A DNA stretch of 64,000 bases from the NCBI GenBank assembly GCA_000504425.1, contig KI632513.1, positions 3,859,510 to 3,923,509 on the forward strand, in the 5' to 3' direction. A program made the translations under genes and the position numbers. This document shows, in pieces, positions 25,308 to 36,780 of the stretch. Under the pieces are notes generated by a model, which worked only from the letters and a program-made list of their open reading frames with translations, had not been told where the DNA came from and did not search any database. The stretch is from Rhodopseudomonas palustris JSC-3b. GTDB lineage: Bacteria > Pseudomonadota > Alphaproteobacteria > Rhizobiales > Xanthobacteraceae. Numbering within the stretch: the stretch's first letter is position 1; the number at the start of each line of letters is the position of its first letter.

Positions 25308-26425
25308 ACGCCGCGCCGCGCGATGATCGCATCGAGGTGAGTTTGGCCGTGGCGGCCAATCGCGTCGTTGCGGTGAAGATCAGCGCGCGACGTCCGGTCG
25401 GGATCGGCCGGCTGGCAGAAGGGCGAGAGGGTGATGCGGTAGCGGCGCTGCTGCCGCGCCTGTTCGCGCTATGCGGCCGCGCCCATAGCGCGGCGTTTGC
25501 GACGGCCTGCGCCATGGCGCGCGGCACGGCGCTGCCCGAGCGCGCCATGCTCGCGCACAGCGCCGCGGTGCTGGCCGAGCGGATGAGCGAATTGCTGCGC
25601 GGCACGCTGGTCGCGCTGGCGGGGCCAGCGCTGCCGTCCCTCGCGCCGGCGCTGCGCCAGATCAGCGAAGCGGCACGGCGGTTTGACGGCGCGGCGCTGC
25701 CGGACACGGCTGCGATCGACGCCATTGAAGCGGGGCTTGCGGCGCTCGGCCTGCCGCCGCACTGCTTGGATGATCACGCGAACTATCAGCACTGGCTGGC
25801 TGCCGATGGTCCGCTGGCGGCGCTGCATGCTGCGCTGCTCACCAGCGATGCCGCATTCGGCGCGGTCTCGATCGATGCGCTGGCCGCGAGCGACGATGCC
25901 GCGATCGGCGCCGCGCTATGCCAGCAAGGCGCGCTGTTTGCCGCGCGGCCGCAGCTCGGCGACCGGGTGCCGGAAACTGGCGCGCTGGCCCGCCAGGCCG
26001 CGCATCCGCTCATCAAACAGCTTGGCGCTGGACTTGGCGCCGGACTTGGCGCGCGATTGGTGGCGCGGCTGATCGAAATCCGCGAAACGCCCGATCAACT
26101 CCGCGCCGTGCAGCGCGGCGAGATACCCGGCGATCTGCTGACGGCCGCGCCGCTCGCCGCAAATGATGCCATCGCCGCGGTGGAGGGCGCGCGCGGCCGG
26201 CTGCATCATCTGGTGGCGCTTGATCCGCACGGCCGCGTCAGCCGGCTGGAGATGCTGGCGCCGACCGAATGGAATTTCCATCCGCAGGGCGCGCTGCGCC
26301 GCGCCTTGAGCGCGCTGCAACTGCGCGCCGACGGCGCCGATCAACAGCGCGTCGAACGGCTGGTGGCCGCGTTCGATCCGTGCGTGGCGTTTTGCGTCAA
26401 GCTGACGGAGGCCGCCGATGCATGA
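25304..26425 (+). CDS. hupK: HupK, large-subunit-like scaffold protein
   Basis: The 373-residue protein is a diverged relative of the large subunit. Its C-terminal region LEMLAPTEWNFHPQGAL and DPCVAFCV echoes the large-subunit end, but the first cysteine pair is missing. HupK is thought to act as a scaffold during assembly of the Ni-Fe cofactor. The start overlaps hupJ by four bases, and hypA starts eight bases before its stop. Confidence 0.9.
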   Translation: MNAAPRDDRIEVSLAVAANRVVAVKISARRPVGIGRLAEGREGDAVAALLPRLFALCGRAHSAAFATACAMARGTALPERAMLAHSAAVLAERMSELLRGTLVALAGPALPSLAPALRQISEAARRFDGAALPDTAAIDAIEAGLAALGLPPHCLDDHANYQHWLAADGPLAALHAALLTSDAAFGAVSIDALAASDDAAIGAALCQQGALFAARPQLGDRVPETGALARQAAHPLIKQLGAGLGAGLGARLVARLIEIRETPDQLRAVQRGEIPGDLLTAAPLAANDAIAAVEGARGRLHHLVALDPHGRVSRLEMLAPTEWNFHPQGALRRALSALQLRADGADQQRVERLVAAFDPCVAFCVKLTEAADA

Positions 26426-26759
26426 GATGGCGCTCTGCGAAAGCGTGATTGAAATCATCGAGCGCGAAGCGCAGCAGCAGAACTTTTCCAAGGTGCGCGC
26501 TGTGTGGCTGGAGATCGGTGCGCTCAGCCATGTCGAACCCGAGGCGCTGCGGTTCTGCTTTTCCGCGATCAGCCGCAACACCATCGCCGCCGACGCGCGC
26601 TTTGAGATCATCGGCGTGCCCGGCGAAGCCTGGTGCATGAAATGCGCGGCCACGGTGCCGCTGGTGCAGCGCTACGAACCGTGCCCGCGTTGCGGCGGGC
26701 ATCAATTGCAGGTGACCGCGGGCGAAGAACTGCGCGTCAAGGAATTGGAGGTCGATTGA
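26418..26759 (+). CDS. hypA: Nickel metallochaperone HypA
   Basis: The 113-residue protein delivers nickel to the large subunit with HypB. It starts [15 protein letters not shown], where His2 is the nickel ligand. A zinc site follows, formed by CMKC near residue 73 and CPRC near residue 92. It overlaps hupK by eight bases, and its stop shares one base with the hypB start. Confidence 0.97.
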   Translation: MHEMALCESVIEIIEREAQQQNFSKVRAVWLEIGALSHVEPEALRFCFSAISRNTIAADARFEIIGVPGEAWCMKCAATVPLVQRYEPCPRCGGHQLQVTAGEELRVKELEVD

Positions 26760-27841
26760 TGTGTACGGTGTGCGGCTGCGGCAGCGCCAAGGTCGAGCAG
26801 GGCCAGCAGCACGGTCATCAGCATGACCATCCGCATGATCATGACCATGCTCACGACCATGATCACACGCATCACCACGGCCATCACCATCATCATGACG
26901 GTGATGGCCATAGTCATAGTCACAGCCACAGCCATGCGCACGCGCATTCTCATAGCCATGACCATGATCATCATCACCACGGCGATCATTCTCATGATCA
27001 TCACCACGCCGATGGCGATCACGCCTATCACCATAGTCACGATCACGGCCATGACCACCATGATCATGACCACGCGGATCATGATCACCCGGCGCCGAGT
27101 GCCGATGGCCGCATCGATTTCGGCGGCGGGCTGGCCGGCGTGCATGTGCCGGGGCTGACCCAGGCGCGCGTGGTGCAGATCGAGCGCGATATCCTCGCCA
27201 AGAATGACGATTATGCGCGCCGCAACCGGGCGCGGTTCGCGGCCGGCGGCGTGTTCGTGCTCAATCTCGTGTCCAGTCCGGGCTCGGGCAAAACCTCGCT
27301 GCTGGTCAAGACCATCACCGACCTGAAAGGCCGTTATCCGATCGCAGTGATCGAAGGCGATCAACAGACCGCCAATGACGCGCAGCGCATTCGCGCCACC
27401 GGCGCGCCCGCGATCCAGATCAATACTGGCAAGGGCTGCCATCTCGACGCGCATATGGTCGGCCATGCGCTCGAGCAATTGCCGCCGCTCACCGATGGCC
27501 TGCTGTTCATCGAAAACGTCGGCAATCTGGTCTGCCCCGCGGCGTTCGATCTTGGCGAAGCGCATAAGGTGGTGGTGCTGTCGATTACCGAAGGCGAAGA
27601 CAAGCCGATCAAATATCCCGACATGTTTGCCGCGGCCGATCTGTTGCTGCTCAACAAGATCGATCTGTTGCCGCATCTCGATTTCGATCTGGCTTCGACC
27701 ATCGAATATGCGCGCCGCGTCAATCCCAAGATCGAGGTGCTGACGGTGTCGGCGCGCAGCGGCGAGGGGCTGCCGGCGTTCTATGCCTGGATCGACAAGC
27801 GCGCCGCTGCGGCGCGCGCGGCGGCCAAGGCGGCGGAGTAA
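26759..27841 (+). CDS. hypB: GTPase HypB with very long histidine-rich region
   Basis: The 360-residue GTPase inserts nickel into hydrogenase. It begins [13 protein letters not shown] with the high-affinity nickel motif. Residues 18-112 form a His/Asp/Ser-rich stretch with 49 histidines, a large nickel store. The G domain follows: Walker [15 protein letters not shown] near 175, then [42 protein letters not shown] and the NKID motif. I place the start at ATG 26759, one base overlapping the hypA stop and after GGAGG. An open frame continues upstream but overlaps hypA. Confidence 0.97.
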   Translation: MCTVCGCGSAKVEQGQQHGHQHDHPHDHDHAHDHDHTHHHGHHHHHDGDGHSHSHSHSHAHAHSHSHDHDHHHHGDHSHDHHHADGDHAYHHSHDHGHDHHDHDHADHDHPAPSADGRIDFGGGLAGVHVPGLTQARVVQIERDILAKNDDYARRNRARFAAGGVFVLNLVSSPGSGKTSLLVKTITDLKGRYPIAVIEGDQQTANDAQRIRATGAPAIQINTGKGCHLDAHMVGHALEQLPPLTDGLLFIENVGNLVCPAAFDLGEAHKVVVLSITEGEDKPIKYPDMFAAADLLLLNKIDLLPHLDFDLASTIEYARRVNPKIEVLTVSARSGEGLPAFYAWIDKRAAAARAAAKAAE

Positions 27842-27845
27842 CGCG

Positions 27846-30104
27846 ATGGCGCCGAGCCCCACGAGCGCCAGCTCGGCCAGCCGCGCCCGGGTGCGGGTGC
27901 GCGGCGCCGTGCAGGGCGTGGGGTTTCGGCCGTTCGTGTATCGGCTCGCCAGCCGCTATCAGCTCGGCGGCTATGTCGCCAATGATGCCGAGGGCGTGCT
28001 GATCGAAGTCGAGGGTTCGGCGTTGACGGAATTCGTCGCGGCGCTGCGTGATGAAGCGCCGCCGCTGGCGCGGGTCGAAGCGGTCGAGACCGAGCCGCTG
28101 CGGCCGCTGGGCGAGCGCGGCTTTGCGATCGCGAGCAGCCGCGCCGGCCGGCAAGCGACCCGGATCGGCGCCGATGCCGCGACCTGCGAAGCGTGTCTCG
28201 ACGAGCTGTTTGATCCGCAAAGCCGGTTTCATCTCTATCCGTTCGTGAACTGCACCCATTGCGGGCCGCGCTACACGCTGACCCGGCAATTGCCCTATGA
28301 CCGCGCCAACACCGCGATGGCCGGCTTTGCGATGTGCGCCGCCTGCCAGCGCGATTATCAAGGTCCGCATGACCGTCGCTTTCATGCCGAGCCGATCGCC
28401 TGCCCGGAGTGCGGGCCGAAGCTGAGCCATGACATTCCGGAGATCGTGGCGCGCTTGCGCCGCGGCGAGATCGTCGCGCTGAAAAGCCTCGGCGGCTTTC
28501 ATCTAATGTGCGACGCAAGCCAGCAAACAGCGGTGGCCGAGCTGCGCCGGCGCAAGGGCCGCGACGCAAAACCGTTTGCGGTGATGATCGCTTCTGAAGC
28601 GTCGCTTGATGCGATTGCCGAGGCGAGCGCTGCTGAGCGCGAACTGCTGCGCTCGGTGGAGCGGCCGATCGTGCTGCTCAAGAGCCGCGGCACGCTGGCG
28701 CCTGGGATCGCGCCGTCGCTCGACCGGATCGGCGTGATGCTGCCTTATACGCCGCTGCATCATCTGTTGTTTCACGCCGCTGCTGGCGCGCCGCATGGAC
28801 GGGACTGGCAGCAGGCGTCAGTCGATCTGGTGCTGGTCGCGACCAGCGCCAATCTCGGCGGCGATCCGATCGTCACCAGCGAGGCCGAGCAACAACTCGG
28901 CAGCATTGCCGATGTCATTGTCGATCATGATCGGCCGATTGTGGTGCGCGCCGATGACAGCGTGGCGATGGTGCTGGACGAGCAGCCCTATCTGCTGCGC
29001 CGTTCGCGTGGCTATGTGCCGCGCCCGGTGCAATTGCCGCACGAACTGCCGCCGGTGCTGGCGGTCGGCGGATTGCTGAAAGCGACCGTGACCGCGACCC
29101 GCGGCCGCGAAGCCTTTGTCTCGCAGCATATCGGCGATCTTAGCAGCGCCGCTACCGTGTGGTTCTTTGAGGAGATGGTCGCGCATCTATTGGCGATGCT
29201 GGACACGGAGCCGGTGCTGGTCGCCCACGATCTGCACGCCGATTTCGCCTCGACGCGCTTTGCGGAAAGTCTCGGCCTGCCGCTGCTCGGCGTGCAGCAT
29301 CATCACGCCCATGTCGCGGCGATCGCCGCCGAACACGGCGTCACTACGCCGCTGCTCGGGCTGGTGCTCGATGGTCACGGCGTCGGTAGCGATCGCGGCA
29401 ATTGGGGCGGCGAATTACTGCGCGTCGATGGCCCACGCTTTCAGCGGCTCGGCCATCTGCAGTCCTTGCCATTGCCGGGCGGCGATGTCGCGGCGCGCGA
29501 GCCGTGGCGCATGGCGGCAGCAGCTTTGGCGACGCTGCACCAGGGCGATCAGATCGCGGCGCGCTTTGCTGATCAGAAAGCGGCGCCGCTATTGGCGCAA
29601 TTGCTGGCGCGCGGCACCGTCCCGCGCACCAGCAGTGCGGGGCGGTTGTTCGACGCCGCGGCCGGGCTGCTCAAGGTGTGCGCCGTGCAGCATTACGAGG
29701 GCCAAGCCGCGATGGAGTTGGAAGCACTGGTCACTACGCCGCGCGTTGATGGTGGCCTTTGGCAGATCGATGGCGATCAGCTCGACCTGACGCCGCTGCT
29801 GGCGCGGCTCGCGACGCCGGGCTTCGATGCACGCCAAGGCGCCGAGCTGTTCCACGGCACGCTCGCCGCCGCGCTCGCCGACTGGGTGATCCAAACGGCC
29901 GAGCACAGCGGGCTGAGCACGGTCGCGCTCGGCGGCGGCTGCTGTCTCAACCGCGTGCTGATGACGGAACTCATGCCACGGCTGCGCGCGGGTGGGCTGA
30001 CGCCGCTCATCGCGCGGGCCGTGCCGCCCAATGATGGCGGGCTCAGCCTCGGCCAGGCCTGGGTCGCCGGCCTCACTGTGATCGAACAAGCTTCAGGAGC
30101 GTAA
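27846..30104 (+). CDS. hypF: Carbamoyltransferase HypF
   Basis: The 752-residue protein makes the carbamoyl group that becomes the CN ligands of the active site, working with HypE. It has an N-terminal acylphosphatase domain (GAVQGVGFRPFVYRLA), two zinc fingers (CEACLDELFD, NCTHCGPRYT, CAACQRDY, CPECGP), and a YrdC-like domain (GGFHLMCDAS, KPFAVMI). A Kae1-like carbamoyltransferase domain follows (HHHAHVAAIAAEHG, ALGGGCCLNRVLM). The start at ATG 27846 is four bases after the hypB stop. Confidence 0.97.
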   Translation: MAPSPTSASSASRARVRVRGAVQGVGFRPFVYRLASRYQLGGYVANDAEGVLIEVEGSALTEFVAALRDEAPPLARVEAVETEPLRPLGERGFAIASSRAGRQATRIGADAATCEACLDELFDPQSRFHLYPFVNCTHCGPRYTLTRQLPYDRANTAMAGFAMCAACQRDYQGPHDRRFHAEPIACPECGPKLSHDIPEIVARLRRGEIVALKSLGGFHLMCDASQQTAVAELRRRKGRDAKPFAVMIASEASLDAIAEASAAERELLRSVERPIVLLKSRGTLAPGIAPSLDRIGVMLPYTPLHHLLFHAAAGAPHGRDWQQASVDLVLVATSANLGGDPIVTSEAEQQLGSIADVIVDHDRPIVVRADDSVAMVLDEQPYLLRRSRGYVPRPVQLPHELPPVLAVGGLLKATVTATRGREAFVSQHIGDLSSAATVWFFEEMVAHLLAMLDTEPVLVAHDLHADFASTRFAESLGLPLLGVQHHHAHVAAIAAEHGVTTPLLGLVLDGHGVGSDRGNWGGELLRVDGPRFQRLGHLQSLPLPGGDVAAREPWRMAAAALATLHQGDQIAARFADQKAAPLLAQLLARGTVPRTSSAGRLFDAAAGLLKVCAVQHYEGQAAMELEALVTTPRVDGGLWQIDGDQLDLTPLLARLATPGFDARQGAELFHGTLAAALADWVIQTAEHSGLSTVALGGGCCLNRVLMTELMPRLRAGGLTPLIARAVPPNDGGLSLGQAWVAGLTVIEQASGA

Positions 30105-30109
30105 CCGCG

Positions 30110-30346
30110 ATGTGTCTCGCCATTCCTGCCGAAATCACGGAACTGCTGCCCGAGCAGATGGCGCGGGTGTCGCTCGATGGTGTCAGCAAGGCGGTGTCGG
30201 TGGCGCTGATCGAGAACCCGCAGGTCGGCGATTATGTGGTGGTGCATGTCGGCTTCGCGCTCGCCCGCATCGATCCGGAGGAAGCGCGCCGCACGCTCGA
30301 CCTGTTGGCCGAGCTTGGCGGCGACAGCCAGGGAGCCGCGGCATGA
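30110..30346 (+). CDS. hypC: Hydrogenase chaperone HypC
   Basis: The 78-residue protein begins MCLAIPAEI. Cys2 binds the Fe(CN)2CO unit and the large-subunit precursor, and HypC shuttles between HypD and HupL. AGGAG precedes the ATG by ten bases. Its stop overlaps hypD (ATGA). Confidence 0.96.
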   Translation: MCLAIPAEITELLPEQMARVSLDGVSKAVSVALIENPQVGDYVVVHVGFALARIDPEEARRTLDLLAELGGDSQGAAA

Positions 30347-31482
30347 AATATGTCGATGAATATCGCGACGGCGCGCTGGCGCGCAAAGTGGCGGCGGCGA
30401 TCGCTGCGGCCGCCGATCCGCAGCGCAGCTACGCCTTCATGGAATTCTGCGGCGGCCACACCCACGCGATCTCGCGCTATGGCCTGGAAGATCTCTTGCC
30501 CGGCAATGTGCGCATGGTGCACGGCCCCGGCTGCCCGGTCTGCGTATTGCCGATCGGCCGGATCGACATGGCGATCGCGCTGGCCTCGCGCCCCGAGGTG
30601 ACGCTGTGCACCTATGGCGATCTGATGCGCGTGCCCGGTTCGCGCGGCAGCTCGCTGCTGCGCGCCAAGGCCGCGGGCGCCGACATCCGCATGGTGTATT
30701 CCACGCTCGACGCGCTGGCGATCGCACAGGCCGAGCCGCAGCGCCAGGTGGTGTTTCTGGCGATCGGCTTTGAAACCACCACGCCGCCGACCGCGCTCGC
30801 CATTCGCATCGCCGCCAGCAAGCAGCTCAGCAATTTCAGCGTGTTCTGCAATCACGTGCTGACTCCGCCGGCGATCCGCGGCATCCTCGACCATCCCGAT
30901 GTCGATGCTGGCGCAGTGCCACAGCTCGATGGCTTCATCGGCCCGGCGCATGTCAGCGCGGTGATCGGCTCCAATGCCTTTGCGGAATTTGCCGAACGGT
31001 TTCGCAAGCCGGTGGTGGTCGCCGGCTTTGAACCGCTCGATGTCATGCAATCGATCCTGATGCTGATCCAGCAGGTCAATGACGGCCGCCATCAGGTCGA
31101 GAACCAATATGTGCGCGCGGTGACGCCGGAGGGCAATCAGATCGCGCAGGCGGAAGTCGCGAGCTATTTCGAGCTGCGCGACAGTTTTGAATGGCGCGGC
31201 TTTGGCCGGGTGCCGGCCAGCGGTCTGCGCCTCAAGGCCGAGTATGCGGCGTTCGATGCCGAACGCCGGTTCGAGATCGAAGAAGTGTCGGCGCCCGATA
31301 ATCCGGCCTGCGAATGCGGCGCGATCTTGCGCGGCGTGAAGCGGCCGACCGACTGCAAATTGTTCGGCACCGCCTGCACGCCGGAAACGCCGATGGGGTC
31401 GTGCATGGTGTCCTCGGAAGGCGCCTGCGCCGCGCATTGGACCTATGGCCGGTTCCGCGATCACGCCAGGAGAGTGGCATGA
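30343..31482 (+). CDS. hypD: Fe-S scaffold protein HypD
   Basis: The 379-residue protein carries the site where Fe(CN)2CO is built. Conserved motifs are MEFCGGHTHAISRYG, VHGPGCPVCVLP and GFETTTPPTA. The C-terminal cysteines in CECGAILRGVKRP, DCKLFGTACTP and GSCMVSSEGAC bind the 4Fe-4S cluster. It acts with HypC and HypE. The start overlaps the hypC stop, and the stop overlaps the hypE start. Confidence 0.97.
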   Translation: MKYVDEYRDGALARKVAAAIAAAADPQRSYAFMEFCGGHTHAISRYGLEDLLPGNVRMVHGPGCPVCVLPIGRIDMAIALASRPEVTLCTYGDLMRVPGSRGSSLLRAKAAGADIRMVYSTLDALAIAQAEPQRQVVFLAIGFETTTPPTALAIRIAASKQLSNFSVFCNHVLTPPAIRGILDHPDVDAGAVPQLDGFIGPAHVSAVIGSNAFAEFAERFRKPVVVAGFEPLDVMQSILMLIQQVNDGRHQVENQYVRAVTPEGNQIAQAEVASYFELRDSFEWRGFGRVPASGLRLKAEYAAFDAERRFEIEEVSAPDNPACECGAILRGVKRPTDCKLFGTACTPETPMGSCMVSSEGACAAHWTYGRFRDHARRVA

Positions 31483-32525
31483 GCAGCCGCATCAAGCATC
31501 GCAAGCTCGATCTCAAGGACGGCCGCGTCGATCTCGCCCATGGCTCCGGCGGCCGGGCGATGGCGCATCTGATCGCGGAATTGTTCCAGCCTTCGCTCGA
31601 CAATGACTGGCTGCGCCGCGGCAATGATCAGGCGGCGTTCGATGTCGCTGGCGGCCGCATGGTGATCACCACCGATGGCTATGTGGTGTCGCCGCTGTTC
31701 TTCCCGGGCGGTGATATCGGCTCGCTGGCGGTGCACGGCACCATCAACGACATCGCGATGTCCGGCGCCAAGCCGCTGTATCTGTCGGCGGCCTTCATCA
31801 TCGAAGAAGGCTTTCCGCTGCGCGATCTGCAGCGCATCGCCGATAGCATGGGTGCGGCCTCGCGCGCCGCCGGCGTGCCGGTGGTCACCGGCGATACCAA
31901 GGTGGTGGAGCGCGGCAAGGCCGATGGCGTGTTCATCACCACCACTGGGGTCGGCGTAGTGCCGGCCGGTCTCGATCTGTCGGCGCAGCAGGCGCAGGTC
32001 GGCGACAAAGTGCTGCTGTCGGGCACGATCGGCGATCACGGCGTCGCGGTGATGTCGCAGCGCCAGAACCTCGCCTTCGAAACCTCGATCGTGTCGGACT
32101 CCGCCGCGCTGCATGGCTTGGTGGCGGCGATGGTGGCGGCCGCGCCGCAGGCGCTGCGCGTGATGCGCGATCCAACGCGAGGTGGGCTCGCCGCGACGCT
32201 CAACGAATTGGCGCAGCAATCGGGCGTCGGCTTCCGGCTCGATGAGCAGCAACTGCCGGTGCGGCCGGAAGTGGCGGCGGCGTGCGAGCTGCTCGGGCTC
32301 GATCCGCTTTATGTCGCCAATGAAGGCAAGCTGGTCGCGGTCGTCGCCGGTGACGCGGCCGACAGCGTGCTGGCGGCGATGCGCGCCCATCCGCTCGGCC
32401 GCGATGCCGCGCTGATCGGCGAGGTGGTCGAGGATGACCATCGCTTTGTGCAGATGACGACGAGTTTCGGTGGCGGCCGCATTGTCGATTGGTTGTCGGG
32501 CGAGCAATTGCCGCGGATCTGCTGA
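31479..32525 (+). CDS. hypE: Carbamoyl dehydratase HypE
   Basis: The 348-residue protein converts its C-terminal thiocarbamate to thiocyanate with ATP and passes CN to iron. The required C-terminus PRIC is present. The PurM-like ATP-binding domain shows LAHGSGGRAMAHLI, FFPGGDIGSLAVHGTINDIAM and VVTGDTKVVERG. The start at ATG 31479 overlaps the hypD stop, while the open frame upstream lies inside hypD. Confidence 0.97.
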   Translation: MSSRIKHRKLDLKDGRVDLAHGSGGRAMAHLIAELFQPSLDNDWLRRGNDQAAFDVAGGRMVITTDGYVVSPLFFPGGDIGSLAVHGTINDIAMSGAKPLYLSAAFIIEEGFPLRDLQRIADSMGAASRAAGVPVVTGDTKVVERGKADGVFITTTGVGVVPAGLDLSAQQAQVGDKVLLSGTIGDHGVAVMSQRQNLAFETSIVSDSAALHGLVAAMVAAAPQALRVMRDPTRGGLAATLNELAQQSGVGFRLDEQQLPVRPEVAAACELLGLDPLYVANEGKLVAVVAGDAADSVLAAMRAHPLGRDAALIGEVVEDDHRFVQMTTSFGGGRIVDWLSGEQLPRIC

Positions 32526-32558
32526 GGACGGATGACGTTGCGTGAGCGAGGTGATGCG

Positions 32559-34059
<1,501 letters not shown>

Positions 34060-34067
<8 letters not shown>

Positions 34068-35442
34068 ACGCGGCGAGAGCGGGTCCAAGGTCGGAGCCGA
34101 GATCGGGCTCAAGACCGGGCTGCTCGATCGGGCCGGCGCCGGGCTGCCGTTCGCGCTCGCCAGCGATCAGGAAACGGCGTGGATCGAAGTGATCCGCAAG
34201 ATGGACGAAGTGTACGCCGACCTGCTGCGCTACGAGACCGAGCTGGAAGACAAGAACACCGCGCTCGAAGAAGCGCAGGCGTTCATTTCCAGCGTGATCG
34301 AGGCGGTGTCCGATGTGCTGATCGTGTGCGATCGCGACGGACGGGTGCTGCAGATCAATCCGGCGGCGATGCAACTGCTCGGCTGCCGCAGCGAGGATGT
34401 CGCGCAGCGCTCGCTCGCCGATCTGCTCGATCCGGCCGATCGGCGCCAGGCTGCCGCGCTGGTTGGCGCGCAGGCTTCAAGCGATGTCGTCAATCTCGAA
34501 GTGCGCTTTGTCACCGCGCATGGTCCGTCCGATCTCTTTGCCGTCAACGCCGCCACTCGCCACGATCCGATGGGCGTGCGCGTCGGCACCGTGCTGACCG
34601 CGCGGCCGATCGGCGAGCTGCGCCGCGCCTATGAGGCGCTCCATGCCGCGCATAGCAAGTTGCAGCGCGCGCAGCGGCAATTGATCGAGCAGGAGAAGAT
34701 GGCGAGCCTCGGCCGGCTGGTGGCCGGTGTCGCCCATGAGCTGAACAATCCGATCAGCTTCATCTATGGCAACATCCATACGCTGGAGCGCTATCGCAAG
34801 CGGCTCAGCAATTATCTGCAGGCGCTGCATGGCGACGCCGATGCCGACGAGATCGCCGCGCTGCGCCGCGAGCTGCGCATCGACGCGCTGCTCGACGATT
34901 ACGGCTCGCTGATCGAGGGCACGCTGGAAGGTGCGACACGGGTGTCGGATGTCGTCAAAAATCTGCGGCGGCTGAGCTTTTCCAAACCCGGCGAGATGCA
35001 GAGCATTGATGTCGAGCGCGTGCTGCGCACCGCCGCGCTGTGGGCGACGCGCGCCAAGCCCGGCCATGTCGAGCTGACTTTTGATCTTGAACCAGAGCTG
35101 GCGGTGACCGGCCATGAAGGCCAGTTCCACCAGATCATCGTCAATCTGATCGACAACGCCATCGATGCGGTGCGCGGCCAAGCGGCGCCCAGCATCACCA
35201 TCAGCGCGCGCCGCCAGGGCGATGACATCGCGATCACCATCGCCGATAACGGCCATGGCCTGTCGGAAGCCGCGATCGACCTGCTGTTCGAGCCGTTCTT
35301 CACCACCAAGCCGGTCGGCGAGGGCACCGGGCTTGGGCTGTGGATCAGCTATGGCATCGCGCGCGAACATGGCGGCTCGCTCAGCGCCGCCAACCGCCCT
35401 GAGGGCGGCGCGGCCTTCGTGCTGACCCTGCCGGCGGGCTAG
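34060..35442 (+). CDS. hupT: PAS-domain histidine kinase of the H2-sensing system (HupT/HoxJ)
   Basis: The 460-residue soluble kinase has a coiled-coil start, a PAS domain at about 75-185, the phospho-acceptor motif VAGVAHELNNPISF with His226, and a HATPase domain (NLIDNAIDAV, IADNGHGLSE, GEGTGLGLWIS). It has no membrane segment, which fits a partner of the cytoplasmic sensor HupUV. It overlaps hoxA by eight bases, so kinase and regulator are made together. The HoxJ family uses its PAS domain to bind the sensor hydrogenase. Separation of this gene from hupUV by 16.5 kb is notable. Confidence 0.93.
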
Positions 35443-35468
35443 GGCCTGCACCTTGATCGCACCGGCCG

Positions 35469-35495
35469 ACTCTCTCTATATGAGAGTGTTGTTTG
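35469..35495 (+). terminator. Weak terminator candidate after the hydrogenase cluster
   Basis: ACTCTC (35469-35474) pairs with GAGAGT (35482-35487) and is followed by GTTGTTTG. The stem is short, so it may only slow the polymerase. Confidence 0.3.
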
Positions 35496-35559
35496 ATCAC
35501 GCGCGCCACGCGAATCTGCGCACGCCACGGCGCCAGTCTCCACGGCGCAGTCTGAAGCG

Positions 35560-36780
35560 ATGCGTTTCTCGTTCATCCACGCCGCCGATCTGCACATCGA
35601 CAGTCCACTGCTCGGCCTGAGCCTGAAGGACGCCGCGGTGGCGCAGCGCTTTGCGCAGGCCGGCCGGCAAGCGGTCGAAGCTTTGATCGAGCAGACCATC
35701 GCCAGCGAGGCGCGGTTCCTGATCCTGGCCGGCGATATTTTCGACGGCGATTGGAAAGACGTCTCGACCGGGCTGTTCTTCGTGCGCGCTTTGGGCGCGC
35801 TGCACCGCGCCGGCATTCCGGTTTTCATGGTCAAGGGCAATCACGACGCCGAAAGCGTGATGTCGCGCGATCTGCCCTATCCGGACACGGTGCGCGCGTT
35901 CCGCTCCAGCAAGGCCGAGACCTTTACGCTCGATGATTGCCGGGTCGCGCTGCATGGCCGCAGTTTTCCGCATCGGCTGACCGCCGATTTCGTCGACAGC
36001 TATCCGCAGCGGCGCGATGGCTGGCTCAATATCGGCGTGCTGCACACCTCGCTTGACGGCACCCGCGGCCATCAAGGCTATGCGCCGTGCAAAGTCGATG
36101 ATCTGAGGCGCTTTGGCTATGATTACTGGGCGCTCGGCCATGTGCACGCCGCCGAAATCGTCAGCCGCGAGCCGTGGATCGTCTATCCCGGCAATCTGCA
36201 GGGCCGCAGCGTGCGCGAGACCGGGCCGAAGGGCGCGATGCGCGTCACGGTCGAAGATGGCCGGGTGGTCGAGGTTATGCCTCTGGTGCTCGATGGTGCG
36301 CGCTGGGCGCATCTTGAGATCGACCTGACCGGCATCAGCGACGACGCAGCGTTGCAGGCCAGTCTGCACGACGCGCTCGCTGCCAGCCACGCGCAATGCG
36401 ACGGCCGGCCGCTGGCGGCGCGGCTGACGCTGACCGGCACCACGGCGCTGCATAATCATCTGATCGCGAAACGCGACACGCTGCAGGACGAGCTGCGTGC
36501 GTTCGGCTTCCAACTCGCAGCCGATTGCTGGGTCGAACAGCTCAAGGTACGCACCGCGCCGCCGCCGCGCCCGGTGTTGCAAGGCACCGATGCGCTCGAT
36601 GTCAGCGCGCTGCTCGCCGAGGTCGCCGCCGATCCGGAATTCGAAGTGACGATCGGCGAACTACTCGAAACCGTGAAGGCCAAGCTGCCCAAGGATCTTC
36701 ATGATGCCTTGGCGACGCCAGAACTTACGCAGCGCCTGGCGCAAGACGCCGCGGCCTTGCTGGCGGGAGAGCTGTCGTGA
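35560..36780 (+). CDS. SbcD/YhaO-like metallophosphoesterase (DNA exonuclease)
   Basis: The 406-residue protein has the calcineurin-like metal motifs FIHAADLHIDSP, LAGDIFDGDW, VKGNHDAES, GVLHTSLDG and LGHVHAAEIV. These match the nuclease family of Mre11/SbcD and YhaO. Its own long C-terminus (beyond residue 280) is not catalytic and may bind the partner ATPase. The next gene overlaps by four bases (GTGA) and encodes an SbcC/YhaN-like ATPase, so the two probably form a DNA repair complex. It follows the kinase gene by 117 bp but has no functional link to hydrogenase. Confidence 0.9.
   Translation: MRFSFIHAADLHIDSPLLGLSLKDAAVAQRFAQAGRQAVEALIEQTIASEARFLILAGDIFDGDWKDVSTGLFFVRALGALHRAGIPVFMVKGNHDAESVMSRDLPYPDTVRAFRSSKAETFTLDDCRVALHGRSFPHRLTADFVDSYPQRRDGWLNIGVLHTSLDGTRGHQGYAPCKVDDLRRFGYDYWALGHVHAAEIVSREPWIVYPGNLQGRSVRETGPKGAMRVTVEDGRVVEVMPLVLDGARWAHLEIDLTGISDDAALQASLHDALAASHAQCDGRPLAARLTLTGTTALHNHLIAKRDTLQDELRAFGFQLAADCWVEQLKVRTAPPPRPVLQGTDALDVSALLAEVAADPEFEVTIGELLETVKAKLPKDLHDALATPELTQRLAQDAAALLAGELS

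Noticed and set aside
26810-27090. Repetitive CAT/CAC-rich DNA in hypB considered as satellite or CRISPR
   Set aside because: It is coding sequence for the histidine stretch in frame with HypB.
26702-27862. Leftward 386-codon frame across hypB
   Set aside because: It is the antisense of the histidine-rich region (Met/Val/Ile repeats) and of the GTPase domain; hypB is certain.
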